Below are positions 27,129-36,800 of a DNA stretch of 64,000 nt, piece after piece. The DNA comes from Paraburkholderia phosphatilytica (GTDB taxonomy: Bacteria; Pseudomonadota; Gammaproteobacteria; Burkholderiales; Burkholderiaceae): NCBI RefSeq assembly GCF_003443895.1, contig NZ_QQOA01000024.1, positions 1-64,000 on the forward strand. Reading direction: 5' to 3'. A program made the position numbers and the translations under genes. Below the pieces are notes generated by a model that was not told the origin of the DNA, did not search any database, and saw only the letters and a program-made list of their open reading frames with translations. Each line of letters begins with the position of its first letter. Positions within the stretch are counted from its first letter, which is position 1.

Positions 27129-28142
27129 ATGCCTTATCCGAAGGTCTACATCGATGCGATGCTTCTGAACTGGGGTGACCGGCTGTTTCAGGAGCCGTTC
27201 AGGCACGCACGGGCACAGCGGCTTTCGCAGGCGAGCCTGCGCGACGAAGCCGCGCTTATGCGCGAGCAGCTGGCGCGCACGCTCAGGCGCACGCCGGAAG
27301 TGATGATCAAGATCACGAACAAGGCATCGGGCGCGCAGGGCATCGGCGCGGTGCGCCGGCATCTTCGATATATCTCCCGAAACGGCCAGGTGGAACTGGA
27401 AGATCAGAACGGCGACCGCATTTCGGGAGCCGAGGCCGTGCGTGATCTCGTGCAGACCTGGCAATTCGGCGGATGGGGAGTACCGGAAACGAGTGCCCGT
27501 CGCGAGGTATTCAACATCCTGCTGTCGATGCCGCCGGGAACGAACCGTCAGGCCGTGCGGGACGCCGTCCGGGATTTTGCGGCCGTCGAGTTTGGAGATG
27601 GGCGTGCCTATGTGTTTGCTGCCCATGACGACGAGGCACACCCGCATGTTCACCTGAGCGTGCAGGTGCGTGGACCGGATGGCCGGCGCCTGAATCCGCG
27701 AAAGCAGGATCTGCGGCGCTGGCGCGAGCGGTTCGCCGAGCAGCTACGCGCAAACGGGGTGGATGCCAATGCGACGCCCCGACGGGTACGTGGCGAGACG
27801 CGACGGTATCCCGTTCAGGGTGTCAGGCATATCGTGGAGCGTGGCGAAACACCGAAGTACTGGCGCGCCGTGGCGAACGAAAAGCAGCGACAGGCTGGGT
27901 GGGAGGCACACGACAAGGCATTTGCTGCGTGGCGGGAGGTTGCGCGAACCGTGGCCGCGTCCCCAGCCGGTGCGGACCGCGCGATGGCCGTCGGCATCGT
28001 GGAGTTCGTGCGCGCCATGCCGGTCCAGCGGGACGCCAGTGCGCCCGACGTAAGCCGGGATCCTGTGCCGGTGCGCGAGCATCGAACGGTTCCAGAGCGC
28101 GATAGCCAGCCTGGCGGTTCCAATCCGGACATCGAACGCTAG
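27129..28142 (+). CDS. MOBP-type relaxase (VirD2-like)
   Basis: A 337-residue relaxase starting at ATG 27129, two bases after the accessory gene. The metal-binding motif reads HDDEAHPHVHLSV with His at 166, 171, 173 and 175. Upstream are VMIKITNKASGAQGIGAVRR, then HLRYISRNG, and NILLSMPPGTNRQAVRDAVR. The catalytic Tyr is probably Y88 in HLRYISR or a neighbour; this was not resolved. It nicks oriT and pilots the strand. The tail is short and disordered. Confidence 0.85.
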   Translation: MPYPKVYIDAMLLNWGDRLFQEPFRHARAQRLSQASLRDEAALMREQLARTLRRTPEVMIKITNKASGAQGIGAVRRHLRYISRNGQVELEDQNGDRISGAEAVRDLVQTWQFGGWGVPETSARREVFNILLSMPPGTNRQAVRDAVRDFAAVEFGDGRAYVFAAHDDEAHPHVHLSVQVRGPDGRRLNPRKQDLRRWRERFAEQLRANGVDANATPRRVRGETRRYPVQGVRHIVERGETPKYWRAVANEKQRQAGWEAHDKAFAAWREVARTVAASPAGADRAMAVGIVEFVRAMPVQRDASAPDVSRDPVPVREHRTVPERDSQPGGSNPDIER

Positions 28143-28392
28143 TGCAGCCAGGGGGATGCTACCGTTCCCGACGGGCGAAGTAAGAGGAATGCGGTCAGGT
28201 ATCAGCATCGACGCGCCGCGTCGGGCTCTATCAGCCAGTCTTGAAGGACGCGTCTCGCATGGCCGTGTATCCGTTAACGTGCACTTGCGAAGATGACGTT
28301 GAAGTTGCGCTCGGTATGAACGGTGTGCTGGCGTGAGAAGGACCGTGACCACACGGCGCATGCAGGCGCGGTTGTGATCAACTGCAAGCTGT

Positions 28393-28821
28393 TCACAGGT
28401 CGATAAGCCACACGGGTGCGCCCTTGTATGTCGCGAAGAGCAGGAAAATCAGGGCGATCGCGAGGAGCGGCAGACCGTAGAGTGCCACCGGAAAAAACAG
28501 CACGAGCTGGAGAGACGAGCCGACGACGCCGAGGAGGGTGTTTGTTGCGTGAACGTTTTCGTAGATCAGCCAGCCCGCTGCAGCGATACCCAGAGCCATC
28601 AGGGCAAGTCCTCCTGACGGCGGCGCGTGATGAAGTGCGGCCGTCGCCCACGCATAGTATCCCCACCATAGGAAATTGATCGCGATGGCGGCCAGCCAGA
28701 ATCCGCGCGCAGTAAAAAAGCTGTGGCCGAAACGAACCCGGCAGTGGCGACCGCATAGCCGGATTGCCCTGGCAGTACCAAAAAGAATGCCGACCACGAC
28801 AGCAAGTTTCAGTAAAGCCAT
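28393..28821 (-). CDS. Small four-helix membrane protein
   Basis: A 142-residue inner-membrane protein with about four hydrophobic helices, including FWLAAIAINFLWWGYYAWAT and VGSSLQLVLFFPVALYGLPL. ATG 28821 follows AGGAGA. It is convergent with the relaxase gene. The 250 bp between them hold no recognised gene. No family recognised; plasmid accessory function possible. Confidence 0.6.
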   Translation of the reverse strand: MALLKLAVVVGILFGTARAIRLCGRHCRVRFGHSFFTARGFWLAAIAINFLWWGYYAWATAALHHAPPSGGLALMALGIAAAGWLIYENVHATNTLLGVVGSSLQLVLFFPVALYGLPLLAIALIFLLFATYKGAPVWLIDL

Positions 28822-28963
28822 ATGACGTTCTCCTGTGAAACGTGGCTGCGCAGAATTTGAGGAAAACGCACAGCCTCAATATCCCGCAAATGCAATATAG
28901 ACGTTACCCCGTCGAATGCCATGAGGGGTTAGAAAAGATGACTCTTGGTTAGTGTGCTGCTCG

Positions 28964-29455
28964 TTACCACGAGCGCAGTTGCTGTTGTATTAGTGCGATG
29001 TCGATGCATAGCGTGCCGATGCTCAGTAATTTCGCCGTGTCCTTTTGCAGTGCGCGTTCATAGAGATCCAGAAACAATGGGCACCAGTTTTGACGACAAT
29101 CCCGAAACGGCCATGGCGTTCGAACGCCGTTGCAATGGCGATTATCCTCAAGGAGGGTTGCGGGCAGGATCGGGATATCGATTCGCGTCACAACGCCATG
29201 GCGCCCAGGTTCGAAATCAGGATGGTCCTTCCGTATCAGGAACAGTACAGTAGCGATCAGTTCCACGTCTTCGTCCAGCCGATCAGTGTGACGGGTCTGG
29301 GCAGTAGCAAGGCCGTACGCCGCGACCATTTCACTGCTGCGACGAGTGATCCACTGTTCAGCCTGCGCCAACTCGTCGTTGAGAAGGCGCAGGCGGTTGC
29401 GATCCTGTTCGTTGAGGTCAATGCCGAGGTCGGTGGGCGGTCGCTTGTCCTGCAT
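28964..29455 (-). CDS. Hypothetical accessory protein
   Basis: A 163-residue soluble protein. Its first 60 residues are a charged helix pair (IDLNEQDRNRLRLLNDELAQ, then AEQWITRRS). Four cysteines lie in the second half. No family recognised. It is divergent from the XRE regulator at 29666 and may be under its control through the palindrome at 29586. Confidence 0.5.
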   Translation of the reverse strand: MQDKRPPTDLGIDLNEQDRNRLRLLNDELAQAEQWITRRSSEMVAAYGLATAQTRHTDRLDEDVELIATVLFLIRKDHPDFEPGRHGVVTRIDIPILPATLLEDNRHCNGVRTPWPFRDCRQNWCPLFLDLYERALQKDTAKLLSIGTLCIDIALIQQQLRSW

Positions 29456-29585
29456 CTTTCACTTCCTGCGTTGCCAGGCTTCGAGCGTTTAGAGCGCCGG
29501 ACCGCGATCGTGCAGCAACCGCCTTGAAGCGGTGCTTATTCGAAGCGATCCCGATGGGCGCTTGAATAGCCTTCGAGTTGCTGCT

Positions 29586-29610
29586 AGATACTACGATAAT
29601 CGTAGTATCT
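29586..29610. promoter_or_regulatory. Perfect palindrome, candidate XRE operator
   Basis: Two exact 12-bp arms, agatactacgat and atcgtagtatct, flank a single A. The site lies 55 bp upstream of the XRE-type regulator ATG and 130 bp upstream of the divergent hypothetical gene, a typical autoregulation position. A related half-site, tattcgtagc, follows at 29631. Confidence 0.7.
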
Positions 29611-29665
29611 AAGCAGGCGCTTTGCAACGATATTCGTAGCTTCGTATGTAACGAGCTACCAGCGA

Positions 29666-29989
29666 ATGTCTGCGGCGTCATCTTCGATTTTTGGAACGCG
29701 ACTGAAGGAGGCTCGCCTGGAGGCTGGGCTGTCGCAGAAGCAGCTTGGCATCGAGGCGGGCCTGGATCCATTTGTCGCGAGTACGCGCATTAATCGCTAT
29801 GAGCTTGGCATTCACAAGGTGGACTACACGATCGTGATCCGCCTAGCGGCAGTACTCAAGGTACCAGTGGCGTTTCTATATGCCGAAGACAGCGAACTTG
29901 CCAATCTCATTCTGGTTTTCGGCAGGCTTTCGAAACGAAAGCGAGCCGATCTGTTGTCCTATGCGCGGACCTTGGAAGCAGGGTCGTAG
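29666..29989 (+). CDS. XRE-family transcriptional regulator
   Basis: A 107-residue Cro/C1-type HTH protein. Residues 9-65 carry the HTH (GTRLKEARLEAGLSQKQLGI, then EAGLDPFVASTRINRYELGI) followed by ADVLKVP-like LAAVLKVPVAFLYAED, as in phage-type repressors. The C-terminus is a short helix. It probably binds the palindrome just upstream and regulates itself. Confidence 0.88.
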   Translation: MSAASSSIFGTRLKEARLEAGLSQKQLGIEAGLDPFVASTRINRYELGIHKVDYTIVIRLAAVLKVPVAFLYAEDSELANLILVFGRLSKRKRADLLSYARTLEAGS

Positions 29990-30232
29990 GGCACGATTGG
30001 ATATTGCTTGCGGAGGTGGTCAACCTGATCCGGTCACAGGCGGCTGGGTTCGTCGGCCAATATCGGTCACTCGGAGATTCCCGAAGAAAACCGCTTCGAG
30101 ACTGCATTCGGCCGGTTGCCATGATTCGTTGCCACCTTGATTCATGTGACGCTCACCAGACCTGAATTGGCTAGGGAGAGTCGGGCACTGGTCGCTTTCC
30201 CTCGAAAAAACATGCCCCGGTGATTTCAGATC

Positions 30233-31332
30233 TCAATCATGATCGCGAGTAATAACAACCTTGCCGAAATGGGAGGCAGATTCAAGACACCGATATGCCT
30301 CGATCGCCTCCTCGAAGGGAAAGACCTTACCGGCGACCGGTCGAATCTTATGGTGTGCCACCATTCGGTTCATCGCTTCATGGTCGGCGGTAGAGCCGAC
30401 CGTAACGCCCACGAAGTGTCTTCCAGGGCACCAGCAGGCGCGGGCCGAGCGTGCCATTGGATAAGGCGCCGATCATGTGAACCTGGCCGCCTACCGCAAC
30501 ACTAGCTACCGAGCGGTCGATTGTGCCGCCGCCACCGACCTCGACGACATGGTCAACACCACGCCCATTCGTCAGACGCAGGGCTTCTTGCTGCCATTCC
30601 GGATGTACGCGATAGTTGATGGTGTCGCTCGCTCCGAGCTTGCGTGCCGAATTGAGCTTGTCGTCGCTGGATGAGGTGGAAATAACCCGCGCGCCTGCCG
30701 CTGCAGCGAACTGAATGGCAAACGTCGAGACGCCGCCTGTGCCGAGCGTTAGAACCGACTGACCGCTCACCAAAGGGCGCGGACCAAACAGGGCATTGAA
30801 GGCCGTGACACCAGCACGAGGCAGTTGCCGCCTCCTGAAACACAAGTGCTCGGTATCAGTACCGCATGTCGTTCATCGCAAGCCACGAGTTCGGCCAGCA
30901 CGCCATCTACTAAAGCACCACGAAAACGTGGTGGATCCGCTGCGGTCATCGGACCGGCAACCCAGGTTGTGGAAAAGGTCGGGCTCACCCGATCGCCAAT
31001 TTTGAAGCGGCTCACATCACGCCCAACCGCTATGACCTCGCCCGATCCATCCGACAACGCAATGGTGTGGTTCGGCACGCAGGCCGTTGTAGTTATCGTT
31101 GGTGATCAACAGATCACGGAAGTTCAGCGACCATACCTTCAGGCGCATGTAACCAATACCGTTCACCGATATGGAGATCCGGATGCGCGACGCGGTGCAC
31201 GTCTGCGTAATCGGTGGCCCATCATCCTTGTTGCGGTTGCAGTTCGGTCAGGAATGCCTTTGAGCGCTCCCGCGTCACCACGACCGAGCGCTTCGCGTGT
31301 GTTGGAGATTGTTAATTTTGATTGCGGTGTTC
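30233..31332 (-). pseudogene. Decayed zinc-less MDR alcohol dehydrogenase/quinone reductase
   Basis: Read on the minus strand, blocks of an MDR-family NAD(P)-dependent oxidoreductase appear in successive frames: RLKVWSLNFRDLLITNDNYN (near 31100), IALSDGSGEVIAVGRDVSRF (near 31050), AGVTAFNALFGPRPLVSGQS, then VLTLGTGGVSTFAI (near 30750, the Rossmann fold), and FPFEEAIEAYRCLESASHFG, ending RDHD at 30233. At least three frameshifts (near 31080, 30835 and 30430) and stops in the first 60 codons separate them. ATG 31332 is a plausible original start. Clearly non-functional. Confidence 0.82.
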
Positions 31333-31605
31333 ATGGGAGTGCTAATGCTGTCCATTGATTCTGCTAGCGCCGTCGACCGGTATCCGCAAACAAGCGTCTC
31401 TCGCGGTAACGGCTGATCGCCTGATGCGCAGCATCGAAGTGCTTTGATACCCGGATTAATCTGCGAGCCTTATTGGTAATTTATTTACAGGCTGCTGTTT
31501 CTATACTTGCGGCGGCTGAACGTTTGCGTTTGATAGGAATTTGCTGAAACGGGGTAAGCGTCGATCCAAGCAAGGATCAACGCTCGTGCGGCGGGGGAAA
31601 CCCGG

Positions 31606-32469
31606 TCAGGCGGTGTGGGCGACATTCGCGTCGGCGGGACGCGAGACCTCGGAGGGCGCATAGCGCGCGGTGGCGAGCACGTCGGCGGGCACCGGGATGT
31701 TCGTGTGGCGCAGCAGATCGCCGTCGCGGAACATCATGAAATCGCCGGGCCGGCATTGGGTCCACGCTTCGTCGGTCAGCGGCGTCGTGGCAATCACGGC
31801 CGTGCGGTCGGCGGTGGTGCCTACCGCCGAGAAGTCGACCGTCCAGTCCGTGTCGATTAGCTGCGCGCTCGAGAACGGCCAGCGCCGGATCACGTACGAC
31901 AGGCGTGTCGAGCAATACGCAAACTGCACGTCGCCGTTGGACAGCAGGAAGTTGAAGATGCCGAATCGGGTCAGCCTGGCGATCAGGCGGCTCATGACGT
32001 CGAACAGCCGGTCCGGATCCTGGATGTGGCCGTCCGTCTCGTCATAGAGGGCATTCATGATCACGCAGAAGGCGGTCTCGCTATCGGTCGTGCCGACCGG
32101 CGCATAGGGGCCGCAGCCGTCGGCGGTGAGCGCGCTCATGTCGCCGTTGTGCGCGAAGACCCATTGCTTGCGGCGCAATTCCCGCATGAACGGATGGCAA
32201 TTCTCCAAACCGGCGGCGCCTTGCGTGGCTCTGCGAATATGGGCGATGACGTTGCGCGACTTGAATGGATTGCGCTTGACGAATTCGGCCATCGGCGATT
32301 CGCATGCGGGCCGGTCGTCGATAAAGAGCCGGCAGGCATTTTTCTCGTAAAGCGCAACGCCCCAGCCATCGACATGATGATCGGTTCGTCCGCCCCGCGC
32401 GGTAAAGCCGGTAAAGGAAAACGTGACGTCGGTCGGTTCCGCGCAATTGAGCGCGAGCAGTTGGCACAT
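31606..32469 (-). CDS. Class II glutamine amidotransferase (YafJ-like)
   Basis: A 287-residue N-terminal-nucleophile amidotransferase; Cys2 is the nucleophile after Met removal (MCQLLALNC). The HHVDGWGVALYE, AHIRRATQG, NCHPFMRELRRKQWVFAHNG and TTDSETAFCVI blocks are the glutaminase signature. It has no synthase domain, as in YafJ-type proteins, so the acceptor is unknown. The neighbour on each side is unrelated. Confidence 0.9.
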   Translation of the reverse strand: MCQLLALNCAEPTDVTFSFTGFTARGGRTDHHVDGWGVALYEKNACRLFIDDRPACESPMAEFVKRNPFKSRNVIAHIRRATQGAAGLENCHPFMRELRRKQWVFAHNGDMSALTADGCGPYAPVGTTDSETAFCVIMNALYDETDGHIQDPDRLFDVMSRLIARLTRFGIFNFLLSNGDVQFAYCSTRLSYVIRRWPFSSAQLIDTDWTVDFSAVGTTADRTAVIATTPLTDEAWTQCRPGDFMMFRDGDLLRHTNIPVPADVLATARYAPSEVSRPADANVAHTA

Positions 32470-32641
32470 GACAGCTTAACGGGTGCGGGAATTTTTATGG
32501 ATTGGTGCGGATTTTATCAATCAACGGAAATCGTTGATATGGAAAAATATTCTATAGATCGATGAGAAATCGCTTTCCGAGGGTTATTTCTTCTCCTGAA
32601 GCAGCCGCGACCTGACGCGGCGCGAACCACGCCCCGCCGAT

Positions 32642-35600
32642 TCAACCTCCTGGCTGGTTTTGCCACCACCCGATCATGGCTTGCGCGATGTGCCCATGTC
32701 CCCACTGCTGGGCCAGCGCGCCAGCGGACTTCCCGTTCCTGTCGCATAGCTGAAGCGACGCTCCCGCGTCGAGGAGCGCCATGGCCATCTCGAGCTGGCC
32801 GTGCCGGGCGGCCATCATCAAGGCGGTGCGCCCGTCGTAGGCTTGCTCGTCGATGCGCGCGCCGGCCTGCCGCAGCACGTTCAGGATGTTCAGCCAGCCG
32901 TTGCCCGCCGCGTACATCAAGGGCGTATACCCCTGGGCGTCGCGGTGATTGGGGTCGAGCCCGGCGCGAAGCAGCGTGCGCGTCGCTTCGAGGTCGCCGC
33001 TCATCGCGGCGAAACCCAGCGCGTTGGCCTGATTGCGGTCGACCAGCCTCGGATTCGCGCCAGCCCGCAGCAGTTCTTGCACGACGTCGGTACGGCGCTC
33101 CCAGGCCGCATCCATTAGTGCGCTTTTGCCTTCGAGGTCTTGGGCGTCGATGGCCGCCCCGACCTGCACCAACGCCTTGATGCAGTCGAGATTGCCGCTG
33201 GCGGCGGCTGCTGCGAGCGACGTGCGGCCGCGCTGGTCTCTCGCGTTCGCGGAAACGCCTGCTTCGATCAAGCGATGGAGGATCGGAAGGCGACCCGCTT
33301 TGGCCGCCGCACTCAGCGCGGCCGCCCCATCCATGGCCGGCGCGCCCGGTTCGGCGTGCTTCGCGAGCAGCGCCTCCAGGCAAGCCATATCGCCGCGGTG
33401 CGCGGCCCAGCTCAGGGCCGTCCAGCCCGTGCTGTCCTTGCGGCCGATATCCGCGCCTCTTGCCAGCAGCGCGCGGATGGCTTCGAGATGGCCGCCGCTC
33501 GCCGCGCTCATGAGCGGCGTCGCGCCCGACTGACTCACCGCCTCGAGATTCGCGTGCGCGTCGAGCAGCGGCGCGAGGCATGCCGCTTTCCCGTGGGCCG
33601 CGGCCAGGAACAGCGCGGTGCGCTCTTTCTCATCGCGCCGTTCGATTTGGATGCCGGGCTGCTGCAAGAGCATGCGGATCAGTTCGTGATGTCCCGCGCC
33701 GGCGGCGCACATCAAGGCCGTCGTGCCGTCGTTCGCGGCTTCGTTGACCTTGGCCCCGGCGCGCAGCAATGCGGCCGCGCACGTTTCATGGCCAGAACGG
33801 GCCGCCATGGTCAGCGCCGTGTGGCCCATTTGGCTCCTGCACGCAATGCCGGCGCCCATCGCGATCAACGCTTCGACCGTTTCGTGTTTTCCATAGTACG
33901 CGGCCCGTATCAGCGCGGTGAAGCCTTTGTCGTCTTTCGTATCGAGCTTGGCGCCACCTTGACGCAAGGCTTTCAGGGCGTCGATGCGTCCATATTCCGC
34001 TGCGAGCATCAGCGGCGTGATTTGCGCCGGTCCGCCGGCCTGATCGACCGGCGCGCCGGCCTTCAGCAGCACCTCGACGACCGCTGCGCGCCCGGTCCGT
34101 CCCGCCTCCATCAGCGCCGTCCAGCCTTGCTTGTTCATCTCCTGAAGCCGGGCGCCTTCACGCACCAGCATCTGGACGACTTCGAAATGTCCTTGGCGCG
34201 CGGCCTGAATGGTCGGGGTGTCGCCGGCTTCGTCGAGCGCGTGCGGATCGGCGCCGAACCCGAGCAGCAGATCCGCCACATCGTCATGGCCGCTGCGAGC
34301 GGCAATGTGCAATGCCGTATCGTTTTGCGGGGTCTTCGCATCGACTGCGGCGCCGTTGTTCAGCAACTCGCGCAAGGCGTCGGCCTGACCATGCCCGGCG
34401 GCAAACATCAGCGGGGTGTAACCCGATGCGTTGACGGGGTCGGGCTGGTCCGTCTTCCGCGTGAGCGCCGCCACCGTCCGCACGCAGCCGTACTGGGCGG
34501 CGAGGTGCAGCAGCGAGTTGGCGTTCGTCTCGGCTTCGTCCACCTCGGCGGCGTTCACGTCGGTTGCATCCGCCGCCACGCGCGCCACCAGCCGGTCCTC
34601 TTTCTGGCTCAGCCCTTGGCGCAGCGCTTTTGCGCGTTCGGCGCTCGGCTCGCCGCGCAGATTCTCGAACGCCCGGTCGAGCAGGAACGCCTCGTGTTTT
34701 GCGTCGGCTTCGCGAAAGCGCAGCACCGCATGGTGGCTCAAGGCGCTCAACCAGCCGTGCGGCTGCGGCTCTGCCTCGAGCATCGACCAGACGGTGGAGG
34801 GCAGCAGCGCCCGCAGGCTCTCCAGCTCGCGCGTGTTGATCAGCGCGGCCTTGACCATCGCGGGCGTCGCGTCCCGCGCCGGAAGGTCCGCCGCGTACAG
34901 CGGTTTGAATCCGGTGCCCCGGTATCCGGTCGATTTCGGGCCTCTGGTCTTGACGTAGAACTCGTCGTCGCCGATGTGCTTGATCGCGAATTCGCTTTCT
35001 TTCGTGCCATGCGCGATCGGGAATTTGAATGTCTCGAAGACGCCTGCCGTGCGCAGGTTTCTCGCGATCGCGCGCATCAGGAGCGCCGGGCGCTCGATCA
35101 GCGCATAGGGCGCGTCCTCGGTTCCCTTGTCCTCGTATTCGTTGACGATATCGTGAGGATCGATCTTGCCGTACCGGTCGGCGAGCGACGCATCGAGGTC
35201 CTTGCCAAAGTCGTCGTAGATCGACCACACGTCCTCATCGGTGAGCTCGCGATTGCGGAAGGCGCCGAAGTGATCGTGGACGTCGCTCAGGCACATTTCG
35301 GCCAGGTGCCGCACCAGACCGATGGCGGACACGCGCTGCTCGACGAATGCCTTGCATTGACCGAGACGTTCCGGATCGCCAAGTGTGGGCGACACGAAAT
35401 GGTCGATGCGCTGCGTCACGCCGTACTCGTCCGCGAGGAAGTTGCGGTAGCCGTTGACGTAGTGAATTTCGTTGCCTCGATAGTTGGCATCGTGCCCGTG
35501 ATGCGCTTCGACGAATTCGCGAATGGCTTGATCGAGCAGCGCTTCCCACGCTTTGTTGGCCTGGTTGCGCACGCCGCCCGTGCTGAGCCTCAGGTTCTGC

Positions 35601-36070
35601 GTGGCCATGATGAGATTGCTGACCGTGCCGCTCGCGCAAACGAGCACGTCGTTCGAGAGGTTCGCGATCTGGGTCCGGCGGACGTCCAGCGGAATCGACG
35701 GGTTGTCGATGTCGTCGCACAGCGAGTCCAGGGACTCCTTGCCTTGCCCATACAACAGCGCCACCTCGGTCGAGAAAAAGCCCGTGCGGCCCTCTTCGAC
35801 GCGGTCCGCGAAGCGCCCGAAGCGCGCGGCTGCCGCCTCGTTGTCGGCGGCGTTATCGGCGGAGTCTTCGGCGCGCAGGAAACACTGCAGCTTGCCGACG
35901 CCGACGCGATATTGCCTGACGAGCTCTTTCCCTTTCGCGGATTGCTCGAACGCCGCCAGCGGACCGTCGTTCTGCGCGCGGTACGACACGCGGGCTTCGC
36001 TTCCCTTCGGCTCCGCTGCGCGAGATTCCGGTCCGGCGGGGTGGGTGAATTGACGCGAGAGCTTGAGCAT
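32642..36070 (-). CDS. Large ankyrin-repeat protein, candidate type III effector
   Basis: A 1142-residue protein. The first 500 residues form a separate domain of unknown type with GHDANYRGNEIHYVNGYRNF at about 195-215. From about residue 515 to the end are some 19 ankyrin repeats (for example GYTPLMFAAGHGQADALREL and GWTALMEAGRTGRAAVVEVL). No signal peptide is present. Ankyrin arrays of this size in plant-associated bacteria are usually host-targeted effectors. The gene lies 48 bp after a small ORF whose promoter has a perfect PIP box, so coregulation with the T3SS is likely. The strand choice is supported by the repeat family. Confidence 0.82.
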   Translation of the reverse strand: MLKLSRQFTHPAGPESRAAEPKGSEARVSYRAQNDGPLAAFEQSAKGKELVRQYRVGVGKLQCFLRAEDSADNAADNEAAAARFGRFADRVEEGRTGFFSTEVALLYGQGKESLDSLCDDIDNPSIPLDVRRTQIANLSNDVLVCASGTVSNLIMATQNLRLSTGGVRNQANKAWEALLDQAIREFVEAHHGHDANYRGNEIHYVNGYRNFLADEYGVTQRIDHFVSPTLGDPERLGQCKAFVEQRVSAIGLVRHLAEMCLSDVHDHFGAFRNRELTDEDVWSIYDDFGKDLDASLADRYGKIDPHDIVNEYEDKGTEDAPYALIERPALLMRAIARNLRTAGVFETFKFPIAHGTKESEFAIKHIGDDEFYVKTRGPKSTGYRGTGFKPLYAADLPARDATPAMVKAALINTRELESLRALLPSTVWSMLEAEPQPHGWLSALSHHAVLRFREADAKHEAFLLDRAFENLRGEPSAERAKALRQGLSQKEDRLVARVAADATDVNAAEVDEAETNANSLLHLAAQYGCVRTVAALTRKTDQPDPVNASGYTPLMFAAGHGQADALRELLNNGAAVDAKTPQNDTALHIAARSGHDDVADLLLGFGADPHALDEAGDTPTIQAARQGHFEVVQMLVREGARLQEMNKQGWTALMEAGRTGRAAVVEVLLKAGAPVDQAGGPAQITPLMLAAEYGRIDALKALRQGGAKLDTKDDKGFTALIRAAYYGKHETVEALIAMGAGIACRSQMGHTALTMAARSGHETCAAALLRAGAKVNEAANDGTTALMCAAGAGHHELIRMLLQQPGIQIERRDEKERTALFLAAAHGKAACLAPLLDAHANLEAVSQSGATPLMSAASGGHLEAIRALLARGADIGRKDSTGWTALSWAAHRGDMACLEALLAKHAEPGAPAMDGAAALSAAAKAGRLPILHRLIEAGVSANARDQRGRTSLAAAAASGNLDCIKALVQVGAAIDAQDLEGKSALMDAAWERRTDVVQELLRAGANPRLVDRNQANALGFAAMSGDLEATRTLLRAGLDPNHRDAQGYTPLMYAAGNGWLNILNVLRQAGARIDEQAYDGRTALMMAARHGQLEMAMALLDAGASLQLCDRNGKSAGALAQQWGHGHIAQAMIGWWQNQPGG

Positions 36071-36118
36071 CGGATTGCCGTCGTGGTGAATGGGAGGGAT
36101 AGCTTTAGACGAATCGCA

Positions 36119-36496
36119 TCACGCCTTGAGCCAGGCAAACGCGACGCGTTTGCGAACGATTTCCATGGTCTGCGCCAGCAGCGCCTCGGCTTCGTCGTGG
36201 GTCTGGATGCCGAGCATCACGGAGACGAAGCTGCCGTCCCTATAGACCATGACGGCTTGTGCGGTCGGCAGGCGCTCGGACTTGAAATCGCGCAAGAGTT
36301 TGAGATACGGCTCGAGCGCGGCGCGCGACGAGAGCCGCGCCTCGTCGGGCTGCCAGTCGTCGATGCTGCCGCCCCACCAGCGCGTGTCGCTGCCGCGAAT
36401 GAAGGCGATCAGCGCTCGCCGGCTCGCGTACGTGTCGCGCGCGCGGCATAGTGCGTCGCGCAGTTCTCCCGCCATTCGCTCGATGTTCCGCTTCAT
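36119..36496 (-). CDS. Small protein ahead of ankyrin effector
   Basis: A 125-residue alpha/beta protein (MKRNIERMAGELRDALCRAR...) with a WWGGSIDDWQPDEARLSSRA segment. No family recognised. It is first in a likely operon with the 1142-residue ankyrin protein, a position often taken by effector chaperones, but it lacks the acidic character of the CesT family. A PIP promoter lies directly upstream; its -10 is only 6 bp from ATG 36496, so either the message is leaderless or translation starts at the in-frame ATG at 36475. Confidence 0.6.
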   Translation of the reverse strand: MKRNIERMAGELRDALCRARDTYASRRALIAFIRGSDTRWWGGSIDDWQPDEARLSSRAALEPYLKLLRDFKSERLPTAQAVMVYRDGSFVSVMLGIQTHDEAEALLAQTMEIVRKRVAFAWLKA

Positions 36497-36502
36497 GTGT
36501 CC

Positions 36503-36565
36503 ATTGTGTTGTCTTGTGATAGCCCGACAGGCGTGACGTGGCGAAATTCTTCGTTCGTGAGCGAA
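36503..36565 (-). promoter_or_regulatory. Perfect PIP-box promoter for ankyrin operon
   Basis: On the minus strand TTCGC (36565-36561), 15 nt, TTCGC (36545-36541) form an exact plant-inducible-promoter box. After 32 nt comes CACAAT (36508-36503), fitting YANNNT. This is the promoter type recognised by HrpB/HrpX AraC-like activators. Confidence 0.85.
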
Positions 36566-36800
36566 CCGGCGTTCCCGGCAATGCAGGAAGCGTGCGTCGC
36601 TGTCGGCAGGCCGGAAATGGGTGTCGTAAGAAGTTGAAAGGATCGAAAATCGGGCTTTCCGTCGACAAGTCGAGGGAAGCATCGCCGATGTGAAGCTGCG
36701 CATCGACGATTCGGCTAGGTCGCCCGTTTTTCGCCCGAACAGCCGGGGAGGGTGAAAGGCATAGCGAGAATCTGGAAACATTCGTCATGGGTCGTTTTTA

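Noticed and set aside
33140..36451. Open frame of 1103 codons on the + strand
   Set aside because: It is antisense to the ankyrin protein, whose repeats are unmistakable; the frame is Arg/Gly-rich as expected from high-GC shadow frames.
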